Assembly (NCBI RefSeq): GCF_029952525.1
Contig: NZ_JASAOF010000010.1
Location: 124,001 to 188,000, forward strand
Direction: 5' to 3'
Length of the DNA: 64,000 nt
Source: Saccharopolyspora ipomoeae
Lineage (GTDB): Bacteria; Actinomycetota; Actinomycetes; Mycobacteriales; Pseudonocardiaceae
In this document: positions 43,074 to 51,776 of the stretch, in pieces
Numbering within the stretch: position 1 is the stretch's first letter
How the letters are laid out: each line of letters begins with the position of its first letter
Program-made: the position numbers and the translations under genes
The notes under the pieces: generated by a model
Told to the model about the DNA's origin: nothing
Database searches by the model: none
Seen by the model: the letters and a program-made list of their open reading frames with translations, nothing else

Positions 43074-44227
43074 GCTCCCTGAGCGAAGAAGAGCAGGCGA
43101 TCGTCGACACCGTCCGCGACTTCGTCGACCGCGACGTGCGTCCCGCGGCCCGGGACCTGGAGCACGCCAACGACTACCCCGAGGAGCTCATCGAGCAGAT
43201 GAAGCGGCTCGGCATCTTCGGCCTGGCGATTCCCGAGCCATACGGCGAGGTCGCGGTGTCCGCGCCGTGCTACGCGCGGGTCACCGAGCAGCTCGCACGC
43301 GGCTGGATGAGCCTCGCCGGGGCGATGGGCGGGCACACCGTGGTCTCCAAGCTCATCCACACCTTCGGCACCGAGGACCAGAAGCAGCGCTACCTGCCGA
43401 AGATGGCCACCGGCGAGATCCGCGCGACGATGGCGCTGACCGAACCCGGCGGCGGCTCCGACCTGCAGGCGCTGACCACCCACGCGCGCCGCGACGGCGA
43501 CCACTACGTGATCAACGGGTCGAAGACCTGGATCACCAACGCCCGCCGCTCGCAGCTCATCGCCCTGCTGTGCAAGACCGATCCCGCGGCCGAGCCCCGG
43601 CACCGGGGCATCAGCATCGTCCTCGTCGAGCACGGTCCCGGGCTGACCGTCTCCCGCGACCTGCCCAAGCTCGGCTACAAGGGCGTGGAGAGCTGCGAGC
43701 TGTCGTTCACCGACCACCGGGCACCGGTGGAGGCGCTGCTCGGCGGCGAGGAGGGGCGCGGGTTCGCGCAGATGATGAAGGGCCTGGAGATCGGCCGCAT
43801 CCAGGTCGCCTCGCGGGCGCTCGGGGTGGCGCGGGCCGCGCTCGACGACGCGCTGCGCTACTCGCAGGAGCGGGAGAGCTTCGGCAAGCCGATCTGGAAG
43901 CACCAGTCCGTCGGCAACCACCTCGCCGACATGGCCACCAAGTACAGCGCCGCCCGGCAGCTGGTGCTGCACGCCGCCGAGCGCTACGACAGCGGCGAGC
44001 GCTGCGACATGGAAGCGGGCATGGCCAAGCTGTTCGCCTCCGAGGCCGCGATGGAGATCGCGCTCAACGCCGTGCGGGTGCACGGCGGCTACGGGTACTC
44101 CACCGAGTTCGACGTGGAGCGCTACTTCCGGGACGCGCCGCTGATGATCGTCGGCGAGGGCACCAACGAGATCCAGCGCAACGTCATCAGCTCCCAGCTG
44201 ATCGCCCGCGGCGGGCTCGACCCGTGA
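43070..44227 (+). CDS. Acyl-CoA dehydrogenase
   Basis: 385-aa flavoenzyme. Motifs: MALTEPGGGSDLQALTTHAR, SFTDHRAPVEALLGGEEGRG, AVRVHGGYGYSTEFDVERYF, and the C-terminal IVGEGTNEIQRNVISSQLIA with a glutamate where the catalytic base is expected. It begins at GTG in a GTGA overlap with the MmgE/PrpD stop. The pairing of PrpD-type and acyl-CoA dehydrogenase genes with a GntR regulator suggests catabolism of a branched or dicarboxylic acid as its CoA ester. FAD and ETF dependence follow from the family. Confidence 0.92.
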   Translation: MSSLSEEEQAIVDTVRDFVDRDVRPAARDLEHANDYPEELIEQMKRLGIFGLAIPEPYGEVAVSAPCYARVTEQLARGWMSLAGAMGGHTVVSKLIHTFGTEDQKQRYLPKMATGEIRATMALTEPGGGSDLQALTTHARRDGDHYVINGSKTWITNARRSQLIALLCKTDPAAEPRHRGISIVLVEHGPGLTVSRDLPKLGYKGVESCELSFTDHRAPVEALLGGEEGRGFAQMMKGLEIGRIQVASRALGVARAALDDALRYSQERESFGKPIWKHQSVGNHLADMATKYSAARQLVLHAAERYDSGERCDMEAGMAKLFASEAAMEIALNAVRVHGGYGYSTEFDVERYFRDAPLMIVGEGTNEIQRNVISSQLIARGGLDP

Positions 44228-44291
44228 CCGGGACGGCGCCGCCGGGGAGCTGACACAATCACCGGTGAGTCCACGGGTGCGGCGAGGTGGG

Positions 44292-45041
44292 ATGAGCAGC
44301 AAGGAGCAGACCGGTCAAGCGGCGTACAAGGTGCTCGCCCGCGAACTGCGGGAGGCGATCCTGCAGCGCCGCTACGTCGACGGCACGCGGCTGCCCACCG
44401 AGGCCGAGCTCGCCGCCGAGCACCAGGTCAGCAGGCAGACCGTGCGCCGCGCGTTCCACGACCTGGTGGCCGAGGGCATGGTCTACCGGGTACCGGGGCG
44501 GGGCACGTTCGCCGCGCCCCGCGAGGGCCAGTACCTGCGGCAGTTCGGGTCCATCGAGGACCTGATGGGCCTGTCGCTGGACACCCAGCTCGAGGTGCTG
44601 CGACCGCTGCACCGCCGGGTCGACATCGACGCCGCCAGCCGCCTCCGGCTCGACAGCGACGCCGTGCACACCGTGGTGTTCCGCCGCACCCACGACGGAG
44701 AGCCGTTCTGCCACACCGCGGTTCACCTGCACCCGGCCGCCGCGGCCGTGCTCGCCGACGTGCCGGAGCTGACCGAGAGGGGCGCGGTCAGCGACGCCAC
44801 CATCATCGGCCTGCTCGACACCCGGTTGTCGAACCCCATCGCCGAGGCCGAGCAGAGCATCACCGCGGCTGCCGCCGAGAAGCACCTGGCGGACGCGCTG
44901 GGCTGCACCATCGGCGACCCGCTGCTGCGCGTGGACCGCATCTACCTGACCACCGACCAGCACCCGGTCGAGCTGGCCATCAACCACTTCCTGCCCGAGC
45001 AGTACTCCTACCGCGTCAAACTCCGCCGCAGCACGCACTAG
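44292..45041 (+). CDS. GntR-family regulator of the HutC/UTRA type
   Basis: 249-aa regulator with the N-terminal winged helix (YVDGTRLPTEAELAAEHQVS then RQTVRRAFHDLVAEGMVYRV and PGRGTFAA). A C-terminal UTRA ligand domain follows (GEPFCHTAVHLHP, AEQSITAAAAEKHLADAL, LLRVDRIYLTTDQHPVELAI). It follows the MmgE/PrpD and acyl-CoA dehydrogenase genes by 64 bp and is their likely regulator. The ATG at 44292 has GGCGAGG four bases upstream; a GTG at 44265 lacks a ribosome binding site. Confidence 0.88.
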   Translation: MSSKEQTGQAAYKVLARELREAILQRRYVDGTRLPTEAELAAEHQVSRQTVRRAFHDLVAEGMVYRVPGRGTFAAPREGQYLRQFGSIEDLMGLSLDTQLEVLRPLHRRVDIDAASRLRLDSDAVHTVVFRRTHDGEPFCHTAVHLHPAAAAVLADVPELTERGAVSDATIIGLLDTRLSNPIAEAEQSITAAAAEKHLADALGCTIGDPLLRVDRIYLTTDQHPVELAINHFLPEQYSYRVKLRRSTH

Positions 45042-45162
45042 TCGCGCGACGCGTCTGATGTCGAGGGCGGCCTCGACCTTCTGGCGCAGGATCTTCTCGC
45101 CGTGCGCTCGGGCGAGCTGCACGGCAGGCGCCGGCGGCAGGAGCTTCAGCGGTGCGAGGCCG

Positions 45163-45741
45163 TCACCGGATGCGGTGCAGGCGGATCGCGGAGATGAGGA
45201 AGAAGATGCCGCCGAGGGTCGCGTACCCGGCGACCCCGCTCAGCGACGCATTCGGGCTGTCGGCCGTCAGGATGAAGCCGCCGCCTGCAGCGGTGGAGAG
45301 CCCGCCGCTGAGGATCATCGCCCACTGGCCGCCGAGCCGGTGGCGCAGGATCGCGACGACGAGCTGGACGATACCTGCCGTGATCGCCCACAGCCCCCAC
45401 ACCCGCAGCACGCCGGGGATCCCGGACGTGGACGCGACGACGAGCCCGATCGCCGCGAGCAGGCTCAGCGCCATGTTGAGGTACAGCGGCGCTTTCGCGC
45501 GGGTGGTCCCGGAGGAGCGGAAGTCGATCACAGCGGCCGCGACGTCGAACAGCGGGTAGACCACGAGCAGGGCGATCACCGCAGGGCCGGTGGTCTCGGC
45601 CGTCGCGAGAACCAGGGCGGCCCAGGCCGCGGCGAATCCGAAGCGCGCGTAGTAGAGCGTTCGCAACGACCTGAGGCCGCGCGAGGCGTCCGGCGTCGGG
45701 CTCGCGCCCTGGGCGAGGGTTGCTTCAGGAGAACGGGACAT
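45163..45741 (-). CDS. Small multispanning membrane protein (DUF308-like)
   Basis: 192-aa protein with about six hydrophobic segments, for example FGFAAAWAALVLATAETTG, PAVIALLVVYPLFDVAAAV and GGIFFLISAIRLHRIR. The pattern resembles DUF308/HdeD-like acid-resistance membrane proteins. No catalytic motif is visible. GAGGGG precedes the ATG at 45741. It is divergent from a TetR repressor with two matching palindromic sites between, so it is the most likely target of that repressor and would be induced by its ligand. Its function is unknown. Confidence 0.75.
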   Translation of the reverse strand: MSRSPEATLAQGASPTPDASRGLRSLRTLYYARFGFAAAWAALVLATAETTGPAVIALLVVYPLFDVAAAVIDFRSSGTTRAKAPLYLNMALSLLAAIGLVVASTSGIPGVLRVWGLWAITAGIVQLVVAILRHRLGGQWAMILSGGLSTAAGGGFILTADSPNASLSGVAGYATLGGIFFLISAIRLHRIR

Positions 45742-45770
45742 CGGGTTGATCCCCTCGGAGTGGAGCACGT

Positions 45771-45789
45771 AGATAGAACGATCGGTCTC
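45771..45789 (-). promoter_or_regulatory. TetR operator candidate, copy 1
   Basis: AGATAGAACGATCGGTCTC matches the complement of copy 2 at 17 of 19 positions. Its core AGAACGATCGGTCT is a palindrome with one mismatched pair. It lies 30 bp before the membrane-protein start. Confidence 0.65.
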
Positions 45790-45820
45790 ATTCAGCGTGG
45801 ACCTGTGCGCCCGGGTTGTC

Positions 45821-45839
45821 AAGAACGATCGTTCTATCT
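45821..45839 (+). promoter_or_regulatory. TetR operator candidate, copy 2
   Basis: The core AGAACGATCGTTCT (45822-45835) is a perfect 14-bp palindrome, 47 bp before the TetR start. With copy 1 it brackets the divergent promoters, a classic autoregulatory layout. Confidence 0.7.
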
Positions 45840-45885
45840 GCTAGCCTGAGCTGCGAATCTGCACGCTGTCGGAGCAGGGGGACCG

Positions 45886-46458
45886 ATGTCGGAGGCGCGG
45901 GCGCGATTGCTCAGGGCGGCCACTCGGCTCTTCTACGCCGAAGGCCTGCACGCCGTGGGCGTCGACCGGGTCATCGCCGAAGCCCAGGTCACGCGCGCCA
46001 CCCTGTACCGGCACTTCCCGAGCAAGGACGACCTGCTCGTCGCGTACTTGACGGAGGTCGACGAGAGCTTCCGCGCGCGAGTGGCCGAGGTCCGCGCCGC
46101 GGAGTCGAGTTCGGCCCGCAGCATCCAGGAGATCGGCCGGACGATCGCCTCCGACATCCGCACCTCCGGGTTCCGGGGCTGCGCGTTCCTCAACGCCGCC
46201 GCCGAGTACCCCGACCCGGAACATCCCGTCCACCGGGCGGTTCTCGCGCACCGGCAGTGGTTCCTGGAGACGATGGTCGACCTCTTCTCCGGCACCGGCA
46301 AGATCGACCCGGAACCGGCCGCCCGGCACTTCGTCATGATGCGCGACGGCGCCATGTCCGCCGGCTGCCTGACCGCTCCGGAACCGCTCTGCGAGACGTT
46401 CCTGCGCGGGGTGGAAGGACTTCTGACCTTCCGCAGCCGGGAAGCCGCGAGTTCCTGA
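45886..46458 (+). CDS. TetR-family repressor
   Basis: 190-aa regulator. The HTH region is AATRLFYAEGLHAVGVDRVI then AQVTRATLYRHFPSKDDLLV. The ligand domain contains FRGCAFLNAAAEYPDPEHPV, common in TetR proteins related to AcrR and NemR types. It starts after AGGGGGACCG. Paired operator candidates (45771-45839) separate it from a divergent membrane-protein gene, so it probably represses both. The ligand is unknown. Confidence 0.9.
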   Translation: MSEARARLLRAATRLFYAEGLHAVGVDRVIAEAQVTRATLYRHFPSKDDLLVAYLTEVDESFRARVAEVRAAESSSARSIQEIGRTIASDIRTSGFRGCAFLNAAAEYPDPEHPVHRAVLAHRQWFLETMVDLFSGTGKIDPEPAARHFVMMRDGAMSAGCLTAPEPLCETFLRGVEGLLTFRSREAASS

Positions 46459-46629
46459 GGCCGGAAGGTGGCCTGCGGCTGCGCGGATCCGGTGCTGGTG
46501 GCCGGGGCGTTCCGCTGATCGTGATAGAACAGGGATGACCGGTGCGCCGGAGGGCTTTTCGGGGGAGGCCGCTGCTTCCGCGCCGAGCGAGTCCGGTGCG
46601 CGCCGAACTCGGCGACGAAGTAGGAGCAG

Positions 46630-47139
46630 GTGGACCCTCAGCAGTGGCTGGACGATTTCCAGCGGCGCATCGGTGACATGGCGGAGAAGTCCGCGAGTCT
46701 GCAGGAGGAGCTGGCCGGGGCGAACGCCACCGCCAGCTCCCCGGACGGGACCGTCGTGGTGACGGTGAGTCCGACGGGGGCGCTGCTGGACCTGGATCTC
46801 GGCAAGCGCATCACCGAGTGCTCGCCGACCCGGATCAAGCAGATGATCCTCGACGTCGCCGGTCAGGCGCAGCGCCAGGCCGCGCACCAGGTCGCCGAGG
46901 TCTTCGCGCCCTACGGCGGCGACACCGAGGCGATGCGGCTGATCAACCGGCACCTGCCCCCGGACGACGACGAACCGGAGAGCGTGTTCACCGCGGCCCC
47001 GGAGGACTCCGATCCCGCCCCGTCAGCCGCGTCGTCCCCGTCGTCCCCGTCTGCCGCGTCGTCCCCGTCGACCCGGCCGCGTCCCGAGTCGCGTCCGGAC
47101 GACGAGGAGGAGACCGACGAGGACGAGCGGCCGTGGTGA
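46630..47139 (+). CDS. YbaB/EbfC-family protein
   Basis: 169-aa protein with the YbaB/EbfC core GTVVVTVSPTGALLDLDLGK and RIKQMILDVAGQAQRQAAHQ. A disordered acidic tail follows, rich in Ser, Pro, Asp and Glu, encoded by a short GTCGTCCCC-type DNA repeat near 47030-47070. In Pseudonocardiaceae such proteins often precede WXG100 and polymorphic-toxin genes rather than acting as housekeeping nucleoid proteins. Here it starts a three-gene plus-strand cassette. The GTG follows AGGAG. Confidence 0.8.
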   Translation: MDPQQWLDDFQRRIGDMAEKSASLQEELAGANATASSPDGTVVVTVSPTGALLDLDLGKRITECSPTRIKQMILDVAGQAQRQAAHQVAEVFAPYGGDTEAMRLINRHLPPDDDEPESVFTAAPEDSDPAPSAASSPSSPSAASSPSTRPRPESRPDDEEETDEDERPW

Positions 47140-47166
47140 CGCGCGCCGGACAGGGGAGGGGAACCG

Positions 47167-47970
47167 ATGACTGACGCGTTCGCGGGGGCCGGTGTCGTCG
47201 AGTCCGTCGCGGGGCTGAACCAGACGATCAACGCGGAGTCCGAGAGCGAGACCGAGAAGGTCCTCGACATGACCTTCGCCTCGATCGACGCGGCGGCCTC
47301 GATCGCGTCCACCGTGGTCGATCCGCTCGGCTCGGTGATCTCGGCGGGCGTGGGATGGCTGTTCGAGCACGTGTCGATCCTGCGGGAACCGCTCGACGCG
47401 CTCATGGGCGATCCCGACGAGATCCAGGCCCACACCGAGGGGCTCAAGCAGCACAGCGACGAGGTCAAGCAGATCGCCGACCAGCACCGCGAGGCCGTGC
47501 AGGCGTTCCAGGGCTGGACCGGCGAAGCCGCCGAGGCGTTCCGCAAGAGCATGCTGCAGCTGGCCGACGAGTACACCGGCCTGTCGGAATCCGTGGCGAC
47601 CACCGCGAACATCGCCGCCGTCAACGGAACCCTGGTCATCACGCTGCGCGATCTCGTCCGCGACATGATCGTCGAGCTGATCACCTCGCTGATCCAGGGC
47701 GCCCTGGTGGCGGTGTCCACGGCGGTGATCACCTTCGGCGCCTCGATCGCCGGGTTCGTCGCCTACACGATCGGCCGGGTGGCCGCGCTGGGCGTGGAGA
47801 TCGGATCCAAGATCGCCAAGCTGATCGCCGCGTTCGCCCGGCAGGGAACCCGGCTCGCCAAGCTCGGTGACGCGATGGGCGACCTGACGAAGAACTTCGG
47901 CCGGTTCGCCGACGCGGCGGGCGTCGCGAGCATCGGCAACGACATCGGCCAGGCCGCGAACACCGCCTGA
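47167..47970 (+). CDS. WXG100-like protein with hydrophobic C-terminal region
   Basis: 267 aa. The central helical hairpin has the WXG signature in VQAFQGWTGEAAEAFRKSML (Trp near residue 117), typical of type VII (ESX) substrates or partners. N-terminal to it is an Ala/Ser-rich region with GVGWLFEHVS. The C-terminal 110 residues are largely hydrophobic (GALVAVSTAVITFGASIAGF) and could span the membrane. It probably helps export or neutralise the product of the next gene, with which it forms a cassette. GGGGA precedes the ATG. Confidence 0.78.
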   Translation: MTDAFAGAGVVESVAGLNQTINAESESETEKVLDMTFASIDAAASIASTVVDPLGSVISAGVGWLFEHVSILREPLDALMGDPDEIQAHTEGLKQHSDEVKQIADQHREAVQAFQGWTGEAAEAFRKSMLQLADEYTGLSESVATTANIAAVNGTLVITLRDLVRDMIVELITSLIQGALVAVSTAVITFGASIAGFVAYTIGRVAALGVEIGSKIAKLIAAFARQGTRLAKLGDAMGDLTKNFGRFADAAGVASIGNDIGQAANTA

Positions 47971-48016
47971 CATCGACATCAGCCAGTAACGACGTTCAGA
48001 GAGGACGAGTCGACCC

Positions 48017-49459
48017 GTGGCTCGAAGCAGCACCGACGCACCCGGTTCCAGCGGCGACGCCGGCGGTGGCGCTCCCGGTGGCGGGCGCCCCGGCTCGTCC
48101 TCCGGTGGCGGACAGCAACCCCCGGGGCTGTCGCAGTCCTTCTCGGGTCCCGCGCCGGGCAAGGGCACCGGCATGCTCCCCGACGCGATGGACGCGATGA
48201 CCGAGCACCTGAACCGGACCGGTGACCGGCTCGCGGCGATCGGGTCGAAGCTGGGCTCCCAGACCGTGAGCACCGAGGCCTACGGGCTGGTCGGAAGCGG
48301 CGTGTCCGGCAGCACGAACCAGGCCATCACCAAAGCCGCCGACACGACCCGGGGCGCCGCGGGCGGTTCCAAGGACGCGGGTGCGGCCGTCAGGGCGTCG
48401 AAGGAGACCGCGCAGCTCCACGACGACAACAGCGCCGCCAGGCTCCGCGACATCGATCCCGACACCGATGTCCGGCCGGGCTCCACGCAACCCGCCTCCA
48501 CCGGCCCGCAGGGGAACCGCGGTCCACGCCTGCGCGAGTCGCAGAACGGGGAGTTCGGGGTGGCCGGGAACAAGGCCTACGCGGACAAGGCCACCATCGA
48601 GCGGTACGCGGCTCGGCTCGCTCCGAATTCCAGGATCACCCTGGAAGCGGGGAAACCGCTGGACGGCACCTCCAAGCACGAGATCGTGCCCGTCTTCAAG
48701 TCCGCGGAGGACGTGCGGCATCCGCTCAAGCCCGAGCACGAACCCATCGCGGGGGAGACCGAGCAGCAGCGCGCCGACAAGCTCGCCGCGTTCCACAAGT
48801 CCCTGGACAACTCGATGGCGGACATCGTCAAGAAGCAAGGTGAGATTCACGCCTCCTTCCAAGAGGCGAAGGCGAGGATCTTCCCGGGCGAGTCGGCGGA
48901 GAAGGTCGTCGCCGACAAGCACAAGGACGCGGCGATGAACCTGGCGCAGCAGAAGATGGGGATGCCCTGGATCGCCGCGCACCACGAGGGGATGTTCGGA
49001 ACCAAGCCACCGACCGAGAAGCAGTACCAGGCGATGTTTTCCGACATGGTCGTCGACCACGGCGCGGCTCTCGACGCGGAACGACGCGCGACGTCCGACG
49101 GCCTGCGGATGACCATGCCGAACGACTGCAAGCAGGGGGCGGCGCAGCTCACCGGACGGGATGCCGCCGAGCTGAGCAGCGTGAAGGACGATCCTCAACC
49201 CGGGCAGAACTACTACAAGAACTTCTCCGACAAGACCGGGTGGGAGAACCACTTCGCGACGGTCGTCGGCAAGGACGGCAACAGCGACCTGACCTTCGAG
49301 ACCGCAGCGGACTTCAGCCGGCAGCAGGAGTCGAGCAAGACCTACGGGTACTTCGAGATGTACGAGCGCAACGGTCCTGACGGGCAGGGTTCGTTCGATT
49401 CGGAGATCACCGCGGCGAACGAGCGGTACGCCGAGCGCAAGACCAAGGCGTTCGGCTGA
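48017..49459 (+). CDS. Putative type VII-associated effector with a cysteine-hydrolase-like C-terminus
   Basis: 480-aa GTG-initiated protein. The first ~60 residues are a Gly/Ser/Pro-rich tail. A short helical region (MTEHLNRTGDRLAAIGSKLG) and a middle domain rich in Lys and Glu follow. The C-terminal third shows NDCKQGAAQL (Cys371), WENHFATVVGKDGNSDLTFE (His412, Glu428). The order Cys, His then acidic residue, with HFATVV beta-strand context, recalls papain-like or transglutaminase-like toxins. That assignment is mine and untested. Its place behind YbaB and WXG100 genes supports a secreted toxin. No immunity gene is evident downstream. Confidence 0.6.
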   Translation: MARSSTDAPGSSGDAGGGAPGGGRPGSSSGGGQQPPGLSQSFSGPAPGKGTGMLPDAMDAMTEHLNRTGDRLAAIGSKLGSQTVSTEAYGLVGSGVSGSTNQAITKAADTTRGAAGGSKDAGAAVRASKETAQLHDDNSAARLRDIDPDTDVRPGSTQPASTGPQGNRGPRLRESQNGEFGVAGNKAYADKATIERYAARLAPNSRITLEAGKPLDGTSKHEIVPVFKSAEDVRHPLKPEHEPIAGETEQQRADKLAAFHKSLDNSMADIVKKQGEIHASFQEAKARIFPGESAEKVVADKHKDAAMNLAQQKMGMPWIAAHHEGMFGTKPPTEKQYQAMFSDMVVDHGAALDAERRATSDGLRMTMPNDCKQGAAQLTGRDAAELSSVKDDPQPGQNYYKNFSDKTGWENHFATVVGKDGNSDLTFETAADFSRQQESSKTYGYFEMYERNGPDGQGSFDSEITAANERYAERKTKAFG

Positions 49460-49612
49460 GCCGCAGCACCTCCCGCGAGAGTCGGCCAAAGCTCCCAAAG
49501 CGGACCGAAAGGTGTGGCGGTTCTGCCGTTTTCGTTGTAGTCGTGTGACTTGTCTCGGCTGATCGGGCCGTTATGTTGCGCCGGAACGGTTCGATGCCCC
49601 GAGGGAGTGGCT

Positions 49613-51202
49613 GTGTACGAACAGGTCCTGGATCCGCTGTTCGGTTCGCTGGGATGGAGCGCGCTGGCCGCCGCGTTGCCGTTGCTGGTGCTGTTCGTCC
49701 TGCTGGGCCTGGTCCGGATGGCGGCGTGGAAGGCTTCGCTGATCGCCCTGGCCGTCTCCCTCGCGATCGCGGTGTTCATCTACCCGATGCCGGTCGGACC
49801 TGCGCTGCTGTCGGCGACGCTGGGCGCGGCGTTCGGGTTCTTCCCGATCCTGTGGATCGTGATCAACGCGATCTGGGTCTACAACATGACCGTCACCACG
49901 GGGCATTTCGACGTCCTGCAACGCACCTTCTCCCGCGTCAGCGGTGACCGTCGGATCCAGGCGGTGATCATCGCGTTCTGCTTCGGCGCGCTCCTGGAGG
50001 CCCTCGCGGGGTTCGGCACCCCGGTCGCGATCACCACCGTGATGCTGCTGGCGCTGGGCTTCACCCCGATCACCTCGGCGGTCGTCGCCCTGGTCGCCAA
50101 CACCGCCCCGGTCGCCTTCGGGGCCCTGGCCTCGCCGCTGGTGACGCTCGCCAGCGTCACCGACCTGCCGCTGTCGGAGCTGGGTGCGATGACGGGTCGG
50201 CAGACCCCGATCCTGGCGGTGGTGGTGCCGATCGTGCTCGTGGGCATCATCGACGGTCTCAAGGGCGTCCGCGAGACCCTGCCCGCGACCCTGACCTGCG
50301 GTATCACCTTCGGACTGGCCCAGTTCGCCGCCGCCAACTACATCTCGGTGCCGCTGGCCGACATCGTGGCCGCGTTGGTGGCCGCGGGCGCCACCGTGCT
50401 GCTGCTGAAGGTGTGGACGCCGCAGGGCGCCGCCGAGCCCGACACCGCTGCGCACACCGACTCCCGCGCCGAGATCGTCCGCGCCTACGCCCCGTACCTG
50501 ATCATCATCGCGGTGTTCGTGGTCGCCCAGATCGGCCCGGTCAGCGACCTGCTGGACGCGGTGACGGTGAAGTTCAACTGGCCCGGCCTGCACGTGGCCA
50601 ACGCCGCGGGCGAGGAGCTGTCGCTCACCGAGTTCAAGTTCAACTGGCTCACCAGCGCGGGCAGCCTGCTGCTCATCTCCGGACTGCTGAGCATCGCCGC
50701 CATCCGCATCGGCGGCCGCGACGCGCTCGACCGCTACCTGGGCACCTACGTGCAGCTGAAGTGGCCGATCGTCACGGTCATGTCGGTGCTGGCCATCGCC
50801 TACGTCATGAACGCCTCGGGTCAGACCGCCACGCTCGGCAACTGGATGGCCGGAGCGGGCGGGGTCTTCGCCCTGATCGCCCCGATCCTTGGGTGGCTGG
50901 GCACCGCCGTGACCGGCTCGGACACCTCGTCCAACTCGCTGTTCGGCGCGCTGCAGGTCGCCGCGGCGAACAAGGTCGGCATCGACCCGGTCCTCGCCGC
51001 CGCCTCCAACGGCTCCGGGGGAGTGCTCGGCAAGATGATCTCCCCGCAGAACCTCGCCATCGCCGCGGGCGCGGTCGGCATGTCCGGCGAGGAGGGCGAC
51101 ATCTTCCGGCGGGTCCTGCCGTGGAGCGTCGTGTTCCTGGTGGCGATGTGCGCGCTCGCGTACCTGCAGTCCCTCCCGGTCCTCGCCTGGATGGTGCCGT
51201 AG
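49613..51202 (+). CDS. L-lactate permease (LctP/LldP family)
   Basis: 529-aa transporter with about 13-14 membrane segments. Conserved family stretches include VTTGHFDVLQRTFSRVSGDR, FCFGALLEALAGFGTPVAIT, WLGTAVTGSDTSSNSLFGAL and ASNGSGGVLGKMISPQNLAI. It imports lactate or glycolate with protons. The GTG at 49613 is chosen because GAGGGAG lies just upstream; an ATG at 49550 would lengthen it without a binding site. It stands alone, not beside lactate dehydrogenase genes. Confidence 0.93.
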   Translation: MYEQVLDPLFGSLGWSALAAALPLLVLFVLLGLVRMAAWKASLIALAVSLAIAVFIYPMPVGPALLSATLGAAFGFFPILWIVINAIWVYNMTVTTGHFDVLQRTFSRVSGDRRIQAVIIAFCFGALLEALAGFGTPVAITTVMLLALGFTPITSAVVALVANTAPVAFGALASPLVTLASVTDLPLSELGAMTGRQTPILAVVVPIVLVGIIDGLKGVRETLPATLTCGITFGLAQFAAANYISVPLADIVAALVAAGATVLLLKVWTPQGAAEPDTAAHTDSRAEIVRAYAPYLIIIAVFVVAQIGPVSDLLDAVTVKFNWPGLHVANAAGEELSLTEFKFNWLTSAGSLLLISGLLSIAAIRIGGRDALDRYLGTYVQLKWPIVTVMSVLAIAYVMNASGQTATLGNWMAGAGGVFALIAPILGWLGTAVTGSDTSSNSLFGALQVAAANKVGIDPVLAAASNGSGGVLGKMISPQNLAIAAGAVGMSGEEGDIFRRVLPWSVVFLVAMCALAYLQSLPVLAWMVP

Positions 51203-51345
51203 GAGGTCGGCTCTCCTGCTCTGCGGTCGTCGAGCAGCGCCGTTCGCGGGACCTGGTTGACCTCCGCTGGGCGGGAACGTGCATGCTGGGGCGGTTAGAT
51301 CAGGACCAGGCGCGGGGAGCGCCTGGTGAGCACCAGGGGGAATGC

Positions 51346-51510
51346 ATGTCCGACGACGAGCGCCCGGAGATCGATCTCTCGCGCGACCCCGATCCCGGGG
51401 TCCCGAACCACGCCCGCCCCGAGGGCGCGGGCGTGGACCCGCTGATCGACCTCTCCCGCGACCCGAACCCGGGAGTTCCGAACCACGCCAAGCCCGACGA
51501 CGAGGACTGA
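51346..51510 (+). CDS. Tiny acidic protein with a duplicated motif (54 aa)
   Basis: A 54-codon gene after AGGGGG, encoding two near-identical units, IDLSRDPDPGVPNHARP and IDLSRDPNPGVPNHAKP, separated by EGAGVDPL. The DNA of the units is also alike, so the repeat arose by duplication. It is acidic, with no hydrophobic segment or cysteine. I do not recognise the family. Two repeat units in a short peptide recall repeat-type RiPP precursors, but no modifying enzyme is adjacent. Confidence 0.6.
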   Translation: MSDDERPEIDLSRDPDPGVPNHARPEGAGVDPLIDLSRDPNPGVPNHAKPDDED

Positions 51511-51569
51511 GGCGCTGACGAACGACGGCCGCGATCGGAATCCGATCGCGGCCGTCGTGCTGTCGGGGA

Positions 51570-51773
51570 TCAGCTGAGGCGGTCGTCCTTGATCGCGTCG
51601 AGGAACGCCGCGAAGCTCTTCGGCGAAGTGCGTAAGACGGGCGAGTCCTCACCCAGCTTCGAATCCCGGATGAAGGCCGAGCCGGGCACGTTGGTGGCCA
51701 CCTCGACGCACTGCTGCGCACCACCGCTGCGACTGGACTTCCGCCACGTCGGGGAGTTGGTCAGGTTGCTCAC
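51570..51773 (-). CDS. DUF397-domain protein
   Basis: 67-aa protein with the DUF397 pattern WRKSSRSGGAQQCVEVATN, then AFIRDSKL and the C-terminal SFAAFLDAIKDDRL. Such proteins almost always accompany XRE/DUF5753 regulators in actinomycetes and are thought to be their antagonistic partners. Here the GTG start lies three bases after the stop of that regulator gene. Confidence 0.92.
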   Translation of the reverse strand: MSNLTNSPTWRKSSRSGGAQQCVEVATNVPGSAFIRDSKLGEDSPVLRTSPKSFAAFLDAIKDDRLS

Positions 51774-51776
51774 GTA

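Noticed and set aside
46535-46762. Plus-strand ORF overlapping the YbaB gene start
   Set aside because: Arg/Ser/Pro-rich shadow frame lacking a ribosome binding site.
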